Of a stretch of 64,000 nucleotides of DNA, positions 27,391 to 37,009 are shown piece after piece. The number at the start of each line of letters is the position of its first letter. Position 1 is the stretch's first letter. A model generated the notes under the pieces. It did not search any database. It was not told where the DNA came from and worked only from the letters and a program-made list of their open reading frames with translations. The stretch comes from Coriobacteriaceae bacterium. Lineage in GTDB: Bacteria > Actinomycetota > Coriobacteriia > Coriobacteriales > Coriobacteriaceae. Position numbers and translations under genes: made by a program. The stretch covers positions 1,364,001-1,428,000 of the forward strand of contig DAJPGB010000001.1 of NCBI GenBank assembly GCA_025992855.1, written 5' to 3'.

Positions 27391-28010
27391 GTCTCGTTCT
27401 GTAACAGTAAGCAGAAGAACTGGGTTCTAGATGTTACAGATCGAGATGTTTGCCAGACGGCCCCTCCGTTTGTCTTGATTTGTAACAGTAAGAGGGGGAA
27501 ATCGGGCCTACGTGTTACAGATTGAGATTCAAAGTCAGGGAGAGATCTTCTGTCTCGATCTGTAACATCTAGGGACCGTTTTGGGGTCTAGATGTTACAG
27601 ATTTAGATGAACCTATCAGTCGGTTTCGAATGTCTAAATCTGTAACATCTGGGACTGTCTTTGCCGAGTAACTGTTACAGATTGAGACATTCGGCCTGGA
27701 CGTTTTCTTTTGTCTCAATCTGTAACAGTTAGCCGATGATTTGGGTTGCAGATGTTACAGATCAAGACAAATCTTCCGACGGATTTTGAATGTCTCGATC
27801 TGTAACAGTAAGAGGGGTTTTGGGGCCCATGATGTTACAGATCGAGATTGAAATCGGGGAGGGATCCCTGTGTCTCAATCTGTAACAGCAAGATGGGAAA
27901 TTTGTTCCCAGTTGTTACAGATTGAGACGTTTGCTCGGCGGCCCTCCCGTTCGTCTCGATCTGTAACACCTAGACCCTTATTTGCCGAGTAACTGTTACA
28001 GATTGAGATG
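27391..28010. repeat. Eight-copy 80-bp tandem palindromic array
   Basis: Each unit has a forward block TGTCTCRATCTGTAACA and, 32 bases on, the reverse block TGTTACAGATYGAGAY. The TGTAACA cores start at 27400, 27481, 27561, 27641, 27721, 27801, 27881 and 27962; the TGTTACA cores start at 27432, 27513, 27593, 27673, 27753, 27833, 27913 and 27994. Period is 80 (81 at the two ends). Sequences between blocks differ from unit to unit and are partly self-complementary (unit 3 extends the stem through TCTAG...CTAGA). No open frame is convincing. It fills the gap between two divergent genes. Confidence 0.93.
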
Positions 28011-28108
28011 TTTGTGTCCGCGCCAGCCCCGTACCCAACCGTAGTCCCATATAAACAAACCCCGTGGTAAACTTGACCGGACTGTTAATATTCCGAAAGG
28101 TACCCCTA

Positions 28109-28540
28109 ATGTCCAAGTACATCTCCGAGCTCATGTCGCCGCAGCTTATGGGCGTCATCTACGCCTTCATTGGCTTTATCATCGCCCTGTATGTGCTGTC
28201 GGTCGTCTATGTGTTCATCGACGCTCGCCGCCGCGGCGCCAGCGCCTACGTTGCATGGGGCATCATCGCACTCATCCCGTTTGTGGGCCTCATCGCGTAC
28301 CTGGTCCTGCGCCCGCACTCCTACGCGTCCGACCGCGAGGAGCAGGAGCTGGACATGGCCCTGCGCGAGCGCCAGCTTGCCCAGTACGGTACCTGCCCGC
28401 AGTGCGGCGCGCCCATCGAGAAAGACTTCGTCGTCTGCCCGGTGTGCGACACCCAGGTTCGCAACGTCTGCCCCAGCTGCCATCGCCCGCTCGATGCGCA
28501 CTGGAAGGTCTGCCCCTACTGCCGAACTCGCATCCAGTAA
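28109..28540 (+). CDS. Membrane protein with two zinc ribbons
   Basis: 143 residues. Two hydrophobic segments (about 12-35, AFIGFIIALYVLSVVYVFIDARRRG, and 42-60, WGIIALIPFVGLIAYLVLRP) form a PLDc_N-like membrane hairpin. The C-terminal half carries four CxxC pairs: CPQCG, CPVCD, CPSCH, CPYC, i.e. two double-zinc-ribbon modules facing the cytoplasm or outside. The start at ATG 28109 follows GAAAGG. Function unknown; such proteins may be adaptor or quality-control factors. It is the gene nearest the 80-bp array. Confidence 0.75.
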   Translation: MSKYISELMSPQLMGVIYAFIGFIIALYVLSVVYVFIDARRRGASAYVAWGIIALIPFVGLIAYLVLRPHSYASDREEQELDMALRERQLAQYGTCPQCGAPIEKDFVVCPVCDTQVRNVCPSCHRPLDAHWKVCPYCRTRIQ

Positions 28541-28638
28541 CGCATCCATCGCAGGGCCGGCCGCAAGCCCCGGGCGCCGCGCATCCCGCGCAAGCGCCCC
28601 GCACCCCGCCACCACACGATGAAGCATGCGTAAAAAAA

Positions 28639-28675
28639 CGCCCGCCGTGCCATTAAGGTTCGGCGGGCGCTTGTA
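28639..28675 (+). terminator. Hairpin terminator between the zinc-ribbon gene and thrS
   Basis: 9-bp stem CGCCCGCCG/CGGCGGGCG with a 13-base loop, preceded by seven A residues and followed by CTTGTAT. It could work on either strand; the T tract is better on the minus strand. Confidence 0.55.
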
Positions 28676-28698
28676 TACCAAGGCAACCTGCCTATAAT
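28671..28698 (+). promoter_or_regulatory. thrS promoter
   Basis: TTGTAT (28671-28676), 16-base spacer, consensus TATAAT (28693-28698). The distance to the ATG leaves a leader of about 60 bases. Confidence 0.7.
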
Positions 28699-28741
28699 GA
28701 TGCAAGTTAAAACGCCGAGCGCATCGCACGCACTTGCATCA
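28698..28741 (+). promoter_or_regulatory. Stem-loop in the thrS leader
   Basis: Perfect 10-bp stem TGATGCAAGT/ACTTGCATCA with a 24-base loop, ending 10 bases before the GAGAGGAG ribosome site. The first bases overlap the -10 region, so part of the 5' arm may not be transcribed. Confidence 0.5.
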
Positions 28742-28767
28742 GGCATCCGAGAGGAGAAAACATACCC

Positions 28768-30531
<1,764 letters not shown>

Positions 30532-30553
30532 GGCAAGCTGCACAACAATTAAC

Positions 30554-30587
30554 AAAGGCGACCGTCCACGAGGGCGGTCGCCTTTTT
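30554..30587 (+). terminator. thrS terminator 1
   Basis: Perfect 11-bp stem AAAGGCGACCG/CGGTCGCCTTT, 10-base loop, followed by T residues. Confidence 0.92.
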
Positions 30588-30601
30588 GTTAGCTATAGAA
30601 G

Positions 30602-30630
30602 AAAAGCCGCTGGTTAGAGCGGCTTTTTTG
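30602..30630 (+). terminator. thrS terminator 2 (tandem)
   Basis: Perfect 10-bp stem AAAAGCCGCT/AGCGGCTTTT, loop GGTTAG, T tract of about seven. It backs up the terminator 20 bases upstream and isolates the capsule operon. Confidence 0.9.
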
Positions 30631-30642
30631 TTGTGCAAAAAG

Positions 30643-30764
30643 GTACAGGTTTTTGTATCTTTCGACGGAGTTCATTATACGAGCAAACTGCTCGCGTTTT
30701 CCCAGATTGCACAAAATGCGCCGCGAATGGGTGCATCTCCATACGCCTCTACAAAAACCTGTAC
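30643..30764. repeat. Widely spaced inverted repeat upstream of the antiterminator gene
   Basis: Perfect 15-base arms GTACAGGTTTTTGTA (30643-30657) and its complement (30750-30764), 92 bases apart, continued outward by GCAAAA/TTTTGC. Between them is a second palindrome CGAGCA-AAC-TGCTCG. The arms may be a regulator site pair, a leader RNA structure, or ends of a small element. Nothing else is seen in the 225 bases before the gene. Confidence 0.6.
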
Positions 30765-30855
30765 TTTTGCGACTGCGCCTAGCTGCGAGCGAGAAGCCTG
30801 TTCTTAACGCCCCTGCATCCGCGTGCGTCGCGGAGACAAGAAAAGGGGGCTAGAG

Positions 30856-31446
30856 ATGGAACAGACAATGCGGCGCCAAGAGCAGCTGCCCGGTGCCTTT
30901 AACGGTGCCACTACCAACAGCCAGCATGGCCGCGTCCGCTGGTATCTGGTTCACACCCCCAACGGTAAAGAGCGCGAGACCTGCGAAAAGGTCCGCCGCA
31001 TTATCCCGCATGAGCTGATGCAGGACGCTTTTGTGATGCAAAAGGAGTTCTGGTTTAAGCGGGACGGTGCCTGGTCGCTCCAAACCAAACCCATGTACAA
31101 GGAATACTTCTTCGTCGCCACGCGCGATGCCGCCCTGCTCGATAAGGCTTTGGCCCAGTTGAGCTTTGGCTGCCGTATTGCCGGCAGCAGGGAGCGCGCC
31201 TATGCGCCCATGCCGGACGATGCGCAGGACTGGTACCGCAGCGTACTCGACGACGACGGCGTGGTGCGCAACAGCGTAGCCCGCATAGAAGACGGCGTGC
31301 TGCACATAGAGCAAGGCCCGTTGGTGGGTCAAGAGGCTCGCGTGCACAAGATCGATCGTCGCAAACGTTGGTGCTTGGTAGACGTGGGCGAGGGCGATTT
31401 CCGCTTTAGGGAAGTTCTTCCGCTCGACGTGCCGATCAAAACGTAA
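30856..31446 (+). CDS. NusG-like specialised antiterminator (LoaP/RfaH type)
   Basis: 196 residues. NGN domain from about residue 27 (RVRWYLVHTPNGKERETCEKVRRII) with KPMYKEYFFVAT replacing the NusG YPGYVFV stretch, and a C-terminal KOW domain (IEQGPLVGQEARVHKIDRRKRWCLVDV). Such paralogues ride with RNA polymerase and prevent early termination in long polysaccharide operons; here it is the first gene before a ten-gene capsule locus, the common place. The start at ATG 30856 follows AAAAGGGGG; an upstream frame start at 30823 is less likely. Target site (ops-like or leader hairpin) not identified. Confidence 0.85.
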   Translation: MEQTMRRQEQLPGAFNGATTNSQHGRVRWYLVHTPNGKERETCEKVRRIIPHELMQDAFVMQKEFWFKRDGAWSLQTKPMYKEYFFVATRDAALLDKALAQLSFGCRIAGSRERAYAPMPDDAQDWYRSVLDDDGVVRNSVARIEDGVLHIEQGPLVGQEARVHKIDRRKRWCLVDVGEGDFRFREVLPLDVPIKT

Positions 31447-31490
31447 GGGGCGTTGCACCGGCAATTCATTCGCATTTTGAATTCATCGAT

Positions 31491-31516
31491 GGGGGGGGGA
31501 TCCCTGTAATCAGGGA
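31491..31516 (+). promoter_or_regulatory. G9 tract and ribosome-site hairpin before the sugar transferase
   Basis: Nine consecutive G residues at 31491-31499, then a 6-bp hairpin TCCCTG-TAAT-CAGGGA (31501-31516) whose 3' arm is the only Shine-Dalgarno-like sequence before GTG 31518. An ATG at 31489 runs into the G tract and stops after six codons; one extra G would put it in frame with the transferase gene. Confidence 0.6.
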
Positions 31517-31517
31517 C

Positions 31518-32231
31518 GTGGATTTGAACTTGACTACTAAAGAGATGACTGAATGCAGTGCTTCTGTGGGGGAGTCGCTAGCCGTTCAGAAGATACAACC
31601 GAGCGGTACGCTGGCTTACCGTTTTTTGAAGAGGCTGTTTGATTTTGTTTTTAGCCTTTGCGTGAGCGTTGTGCTGGTAATTCCAGTGGCCATTGTCTGC
31701 GCGTTCATTTGTCTTGAATCTCCCGGAAACCCGCTGTATGCACAGGAGCGCGTCGGCAAGGGCGGTAAGGCTATCAGGATCCTTAAGCTTCGCAGTATGG
31801 TCGCCGACGCCGGCAACGTGCAGAAGTATCTGAGTCCTGAGCAGCTACATCAGTGGGAAGTCGAGCGCAAGGTCGATGACGATCCTCGCATTACCAAAGT
31901 CGGCCAGTTTATCCGTAAGTGCTCGATTGACGAGATGCCGCAGTTCCTGAACGTTCTGAACGGCGACCTTTCCGTCATCGGACCGCGCCCCATTACAAGA
32001 GACGAACTTGAACAGCACTTTTCCGATGAGGAAAAGGCTGAACTGCTTTCTGTCCAGCCCGGCATAACGGGCCTGTGGCAGGCGACTGACCGCAACGCTG
32101 CGACCTTCGAGAGCGGCCTGCGTCAAAAAATTGAACTTCATTACGTGCGCAACCGATGCTTCCGTATGGACTGGAAATGCTTTACCGGCACCTTTGGTGC
32201 CATGTTCGGCAAGAAGAGGACGGGACGATAG
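31518..32231 (+). CDS. Initiating sugar-phosphate transferase (undecaprenyl-phosphate type)
   Basis: 237 residues of the bacterial sugar transferase family (PF02397). It loads the first sugar phosphate on undecaprenyl phosphate at the inner membrane. One strong hydrophobic segment (about 36-60, FDFVFSLCVSVVLVIPVAIVCAFI) acts as the re-entrant membrane helix; then YAQERVGKGGKAIRILKLRSMV, the DDPRITKVGQFIRKCSIDEMPQF catalytic core, and IGPRPIT, followed by PGITGLWQATDR. Start GTG 31518; TTG 31524 and ATG 31545 are alternatives. First biosynthetic gene of the capsule locus. Confidence 0.88.
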   Translation: MDLNLTTKEMTECSASVGESLAVQKIQPSGTLAYRFLKRLFDFVFSLCVSVVLVIPVAIVCAFICLESPGNPLYAQERVGKGGKAIRILKLRSMVADAGNVQKYLSPEQLHQWEVERKVDDDPRITKVGQFIRKCSIDEMPQFLNVLNGDLSVIGPRPITRDELEQHFSDEEKAELLSVQPGITGLWQATDRNAATFESGLRQKIELHYVRNRCFRMDWKCFTGTFGAMFGKKRTGR

Positions 32232-33344
32232 ATGGCTAATCCTATTCGTGTCGCACAGATAGTTGGAAAAATGAACGGCGGCGGCGTCGAGGCTGTTGTC
32301 ATGAATTACTACCGCCATATTGACAAAAGCAAGGTGCAGTTCGATTTTCTTATTGATTCAGACTCGACCCTGGTTCCGCGTGAAGAGATTGAATCGCTCG
32401 GTGGCAGGGTCTTTGAGATTCCGCCCTATCAGCATGTAATTGAATACCAGCGAGAGCTTCAACGTATCTTTAAACAAGAGGGCTGGAAGATTGTGCACAG
32501 TCACATTAATGCACTTTCGGTCTACCCTCTTCGTGCCGCTGCGAAGGCCGGTGTTCCGGTGCGCATCGCCCACAGTCATTCTACGAGTGGTAAGGGTGAG
32601 TATGCCAAGAATGCTCTTAAGGCTGTGCTGAAAACGCAATCTAACCGGTATCCGACGCATCGCTTTGCATGTAGCCGGTTTGCCGGTGAGTGGCTTTTCG
32701 GCAAAGATGCTAACTTCGAGGTTGTATACAACGCTATTGATTTGAACAGCTTCCGCTTCAATGCAGAGGCTCGCGAACAAGCACGAACCGACCTGGGCCT
32801 TGTTGGCGGTCAGTTTGTAATTGGGCATGTTGGTCGGTTTATGGCGCAGAAGAATCATCCGTTCTTGATTGATGTTTTCGCCGAAGTCGCAAAACGCCGC
32901 GACGACGCCGTCCTGTTGCTTGTCGGCTCCGGTGAAGACAAGGACTCCATAAAGGCATTGGTGGATGAACACGGCCTTTCAGACTGCGTTAAATTCTTGG
33001 GACAGAGAAACGATGTAAATCGACTATACCAGGCATTTGATGTGTTCGTTCTTCCAAGCCTTTATGAAGGTCTGGGCCTCGTTGGTGTCGAGGCTCAGGT
33101 GTCTGGTTTGCCATGTCTGCTAAGTGATGTTATTCCGCGTGAGGTGGATGTAACAGGGGAGTGTACGTTTCTGCCCATTGATACTCCTGTCGAATGGGCT
33201 GATGCGATTTGCTCTCTTTCAAAAAAGTCTTATGAGGGACGTAAATCCACTTCTCTTGATTCATTTGCAAATTACAACATTGATCAACAGGCTGATTGGC
33301 TTTCAAGGCGATATTTGCAGCTAGCAAACGGAGACATAATTTGA
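32232..33344 (+). CDS. GT4-family glycosyltransferase
   Basis: 370 residues, GT-B fold. The N-terminal acceptor domain starts IRVAQIVGKMNGGGVEAVVMNYYRHID, typical of capsular/EpsF-type enzymes. The donor half carries GHVGRFMAQKNHPFLIDVF and the EX7E-like motif in LPSLYEGLGLVGVEAQ. The start abuts the stop of the previous gene, and its own TGA overlaps the next ATG, so translation is coupled. Lower GC than the core genes. Sugar specificity unknown. Confidence 0.85.
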   Translation: MANPIRVAQIVGKMNGGGVEAVVMNYYRHIDKSKVQFDFLIDSDSTLVPREEIESLGGRVFEIPPYQHVIEYQRELQRIFKQEGWKIVHSHINALSVYPLRAAAKAGVPVRIAHSHSTSGKGEYAKNALKAVLKTQSNRYPTHRFACSRFAGEWLFGKDANFEVVYNAIDLNSFRFNAEAREQARTDLGLVGGQFVIGHVGRFMAQKNHPFLIDVFAEVAKRRDDAVLLLVGSGEDKDSIKALVDEHGLSDCVKFLGQRNDVNRLYQAFDVFVLPSLYEGLGLVGVEAQVSGLPCLLSDVIPREVDVTGECTFLPIDTPVEWADAICSLSKKSYEGRKSTSLDSFANYNIDQQADWLSRRYLQLANGDII

Positions 33345-34570
33345 TGGACAAAAGAGTCAAAAACGTCATTATTGTTGATGACACTGCTGATAATTTTGGT
33401 GGAACTGCCCAAATCGCCTATATCACTGCCGTGGTTCTTCGTGACTGCGGATATAACGTTGTTTACTTTGCTGGTTGCGGGCCAATACATAGCCGCCTTA
33501 ACGGTTTTAGGGTTGTTGTCGCAAATGAGAGGCCGTTTCTCGAATCGGCTAATAAGGTTTCCGGTGCCATTAACGGACTGCACAGCGGTAAAACTTATAA
33601 GAAGTTTTGCTCTCTATTAAACGAATTTAATCCTGATGACACTGTCGTGCATGTTCATTCATGGACTCATGCGCTTTCATCTTCAATTTTTGATGCTATT
33701 GCCGATTTAGGCTTTAACGTGCTCGTTACGCTCCATGAATATTTTCTTGTATGCCCTAATGGTGGGTTTTATGATTTTAAGAAGCATGAAATCTGCCATT
33801 TGAAACCATGTTCCGCAAAGTGCATCCAATGCAATTGTGATAAGAGAAGCTATGGACAGAAGCTGTATCGAGTAGCTCGCATTGCTCTTCAAATTCGCTC
33901 AATCAGGCGTGCTCATCCAAAGTTCTGTTACCTTTCGGATTTTACCTACGATATTATGCGCGGGAGTGAATTCGATGATGGTATGCCATGTATTCTTCCA
34001 AACCCTATTTCTGTTGAAGGGGAGTTTTCGCCTGGCATACCGTCTGAAAAGTTCGGCTACTTGTTCGTGGGCCGTTTCGATAAGGAGAAGAACCCTGAGT
34101 TGTTTTGCAGAGCTCTCACTTCGTTGGGTTTGCCAGGAACGTTATGCGGATCTGGTCCTGAGTTCGAGAGGCTAAGAGACGCTTATCCAAATCTAAATTT
34201 TTTGGGTTGGTGTGATAAGGATATTCTCGCTGAACAGTTCAAAACAACTAAAGCCTTGGTGATGACTTCATCTTGGTATGAAGCTTCGCCTTTGGTGTGC
34301 CTTGAAGCCATGCTCACCTCTGGTATTCCATCAATCGTTCCGGATACCTGTGGAGCTATTGCATATATCAAGGATGGTGAAAATGGTCTCCTATTTAAAA
34401 ATGGCGATGTTTCCTCTCTTTGCGAGGCGATTTCCAAGCTAGAAGACAGCAGATACTACGAAATGCTTTGTGAATCAACCAGCCTCTCGGTGCCTTCTCT
34501 CCAAGAAGACCGAAGCTATGAGACTTACGCAAAGAGGGTTATCAATCTTTACGAGGGGTTATATGTTTAA
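33344..34570 (+). CDS. GT4-family glycosyltransferase with Cys-rich insertion
   Basis: 408 residues. N-terminal VDDTADNFGGTAQIAYITAVVLRDCGYNV, donor half YLFVGRFDKEKNPELFCRAL and MTSSWYEASPLVCLEAMLTSGIPSIVPD with the EX7E motif. A Cys-rich stretch near residues 140-175 (CPNGGFYDFKKHEICHLKPC then CIQCNCD) is found in a subset of capsule glycosyltransferases and may bind zinc. Start at ATG 33344, overlapping the previous stop. Acceptor and donor unknown. Confidence 0.82.
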   Translation: MDKRVKNVIIVDDTADNFGGTAQIAYITAVVLRDCGYNVVYFAGCGPIHSRLNGFRVVVANERPFLESANKVSGAINGLHSGKTYKKFCSLLNEFNPDDTVVHVHSWTHALSSSIFDAIADLGFNVLVTLHEYFLVCPNGGFYDFKKHEICHLKPCSAKCIQCNCDKRSYGQKLYRVARIALQIRSIRRAHPKFCYLSDFTYDIMRGSEFDDGMPCILPNPISVEGEFSPGIPSEKFGYLFVGRFDKEKNPELFCRALTSLGLPGTLCGSGPEFERLRDAYPNLNFLGWCDKDILAEQFKTTKALVMTSSWYEASPLVCLEAMLTSGIPSIVPDTCGAIAYIKDGENGLLFKNGDVSSLCEAISKLEDSRYYEMLCESTSLSVPSLQEDRSYETYAKRVINLYEGLYV

Positions 34571-35684
34571 GAGGATTATATATATCGTTAAGTCGGACTT
34601 AGCGTTCTATCCCCCCTGCATGTCACAAATAAGAATGATTAAAGATTTGGGCGTGCAGATTGAAGTCTGGTTTGGTTCCAGCAAGGATACGGCTAAGGAA
34701 ATTCTAAAAGGCGAGGGCATTCCTTTTACAGAGCTCGTTGATCCGCATCTGAGCGTTGGCGGAAAACTGGATACGTTGAATAACTGGACTCATTTCCGCA
34801 AAGCCGTTCTCGCCCGCCTAAAAAAAGAGCCAATGGATTATCTTATCTGGTTTGGAACTGCTGAATCTGCGCTTCCGCTTTACGGGGCACTTTCCGGTAT
34901 TCCCTATGTGGCCACGGCGCTTGAGCTGTGTGATGATCAACCGACAAAAGAACGACTATTTGCGGCGGTTTGTCGCAAGGCTCTTGCAGTTACGTGTTGC
35001 GAGTTAAATCGTGCCTACTATATGAAAATTAAATGGGGGCTGAATTCGCTTCCCTCAGTTTTCCCGAATAAGCCTTACGGGCTAAAAGCGGGTGAAATCC
35101 CCTCTGTTTCGACAAACGTCACAAAGCAGATCTTGGATGAGCTTGACGGAAGAAAGATCCTTCTTTACCAGGGGCTATTCCAGCGTCCTGAATATGTTGC
35201 GCCCATCGCTGAGGCTCTTCGTATGATGGAGTCTGATTACGCTTTCGTTCTTATGGGAAAAGATCGCTACGGTACGACTGAACGAATGAAGGAGATTTAC
35301 CCGGATACTTTTGTGTATGGTTTTGTTCCAGCGCCAAAGCATTTGGAAATTACTGCAAGGTCGCGAATTGGCGTCGTGCTTTATGATGACACATCGCTTA
35401 ATAAGGCCTTTTGCGCGCCTAATAAAATATATGAGTATGCAGCATTTGGCCTCCCTACGCTTGCCAATCGTTTGCCGGGCTTGGTTACAACTGTTGAGGC
35501 CAGCGGCAGCGGTAAGTGCGTTGACTTTGAACCCGAATCAATAGCCGATGCTATTAAGCAAATCGATCATGAATATAGTCAATTTAGATCTTGTGCATAT
35601 GATTTCTTTAATGGAACAGATAATCTTGCTGTTATGAAATCGCTGCTGCAGAGTCTTGGTGCATTTGATGAGGCGGACGATTAA
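34563..35684 (+). CDS. Glycosyltransferase (GT-B type)
   Basis: 373 residues. Starts MFKRIIYIVKSDLAFYPPCMSQIRMIKD; the donor half has LLYQGLFQRPEYVAPIAEALRMM and APNKIYEYAAFGLPTLANRLPGL, the usual acidic nucleotide-binding region of GT4-like enzymes. Weaker family signature than its two neighbours. Its ATG lies in the last codons of the previous gene, with GAGGGG as ribosome site, and its TAA overlaps the next ATG. Confidence 0.78.
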   Translation: MFKRIIYIVKSDLAFYPPCMSQIRMIKDLGVQIEVWFGSSKDTAKEILKGEGIPFTELVDPHLSVGGKLDTLNNWTHFRKAVLARLKKEPMDYLIWFGTAESALPLYGALSGIPYVATALELCDDQPTKERLFAAVCRKALAVTCCELNRAYYMKIKWGLNSLPSVFPNKPYGLKAGEIPSVSTNVTKQILDELDGRKILLYQGLFQRPEYVAPIAEALRMMESDYAFVLMGKDRYGTTERMKEIYPDTFVYGFVPAPKHLEITARSRIGVVLYDDTSLNKAFCAPNKIYEYAAFGLPTLANRLPGLVTTVEASGSGKCVDFEPESIADAIKQIDHEYSQFRSCAYDFFNGTDNLAVMKSLLQSLGAFDEADD

Positions 35685-37009
35685 TGGAGCTTTGGCGAGT
35701 TGCCCTTGACTGGATGCTGATCCTGCTTTCTTCATTTTATTTGTGCGTAATTTATAATCGATTAATTATGAAGCCGCAGGTTTCTATTGCAAACTATGTA
35801 TATTTAATTTTATGGGCGTTCTGTTGTCTACCTATTTTGCTCGATTATGCAATTGGTAGGCCAAGTTACCAGACAGTTTACTGGTATAAACCTTTTATAG
35901 CCCCAATGGCCAATGACTATGTGTCGGCCATTTATGACCTCTTGCTTATATCGGCCTGCACTTCATTGTTTTTCTACTCAAATTACTATCAAAAAAAGAA
36001 GATTAAAGTTCAAAAAAAATGGGGAGGGGTGATATTTGACAATAAAGTTGTAATGTGTTTGTTTATTATCTCTCCATATTTATATATTTTGCTTACCGGC
36101 AATGTCAGCTCTTATCTAACTTATGGTGACTCGGTTTCTCGTGGAGTTGCGTCTAGCGGCGTGAGTATGATCGTTGCGGAGCTGCTTCTGCTAAGTGTAA
36201 TTTCTTTTTGCTCCCTGTTCTTTCGTCAGGACAGGCTGGGGACGGTTGCCAATTTAGTTCTTATTGTCTGTTACTCGATTGTTACTGGTTGGATTTCTGG
36301 CAAACGATTCATGCTTGCGATATTAATCGTCCTGTATTTGTTTTTCTATCTAAGAAGAAATCCTGCTCTTGAACAGAGAAAAAAGTTGAGGGTCTTCTTT
36401 CCGCTCGTGCTTTGCGCGCTCCTTTTCTTCTCATCCTTTTATCTAATTGTTGTTCGACCGTTGCGGGATACGGGTTTCAATAGCGTCTATGAGATGCTCC
36501 GCGTTGATTTTGGCAGAGATGATGTTACAAAATATGTAATCTATCATGAGTTCTTTTTAGGTGATCATATACTCGATTATTACGGTCAGTCGTTTCTCTC
36601 GACTCTATTTATTTGGGTCCCTAGATCAATTTGGCCTAGCAAACCATATCAGGATTACCAATACCTAACATCTTCTATTCTAGGATTGCCAATATCCGAG
36701 CTTCCGGCTGGCACAACGCCATGCTGGTTCGAGATGTGCATCATTAACTTCTCATATTTTGGTCTTCTCTTGAGCTGTGTGCTGATCGTTGCTCTTTGCC
36801 ATCTTACGGACTGTGTTAAAAGCGCTTCGACAGAAGCGATGCTATTCGTTGTCATTCTTGCCTTGCTCACGCAGAGCATTGATGTATATCTCGTTTTTGT
36901 TTTCCTCATTTTCCTCCAAAAAGTAATTAGTTTCGTTATGCCGACAAACAACACGCGTCTTAGGAGTGGGTATGGACATAAAGGCTGCAGTACTGCCTGC
37001 ATACAATAA
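35684..37009 (+). CDS. Oligosaccharide repeat-unit polymerase (Wzy-like)
   Basis: 441 residues with about ten hydrophobic segments, separated by short loops and a larger periplasmic-side loop (about residues 265-345, with LRVDFGRDDVTKYVIYHEFFLGDHILDYYGQSFLSTLFIWVPRSIWPSKPY in it, split here for reading). Polymerases of this kind join repeat units on the outer face of the membrane; sequence conservation is always low. The call rests on topology, the PRxxWPxKP-type motif, and place between glycosyltransferases and the flippase. AT-rich. The 3' end overlaps the next gene by 38 bases. Confidence 0.75.
   Translation: MELWRVALDWMLILLSSFYLCVIYNRLIMKPQVSIANYVYLILWAFCCLPILLDYAIGRPSYQTVYWYKPFIAPMANDYVSAIYDLLLISACTSLFFYSNYYQKKKIKVQKKWGGVIFDNKVVMCLFIISPYLYILLTGNVSSYLTYGDSVSRGVASSGVSMIVAELLLLSVISFCSLFFRQDRLGTVANLVLIVCYSIVTGWISGKRFMLAILIVLYLFFYLRRNPALEQRKKLRVFFPLVLCALLFFSSFYLIVVRPLRDTGFNSVYEMLRVDFGRDDVTKYVIYHEFFLGDHILDYYGQSFLSTLFIWVPRSIWPSKPYQDYQYLTSSILGLPISELPAGTTPCWFEMCIINFSYFGLLLSCVLIVALCHLTDCVKSASTEAMLFVVILALLTQSIDVYLVFVFLIFLQKVISFVMPTNNTRLRSGYGHKGCSTACIQ

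Noticed and set aside
27391..28010. CRISPR array
   Set aside because: Repeats alternate in orientation as inverted pairs, are only 16-18 bases with two spacer classes, and no cas gene lies in the window.
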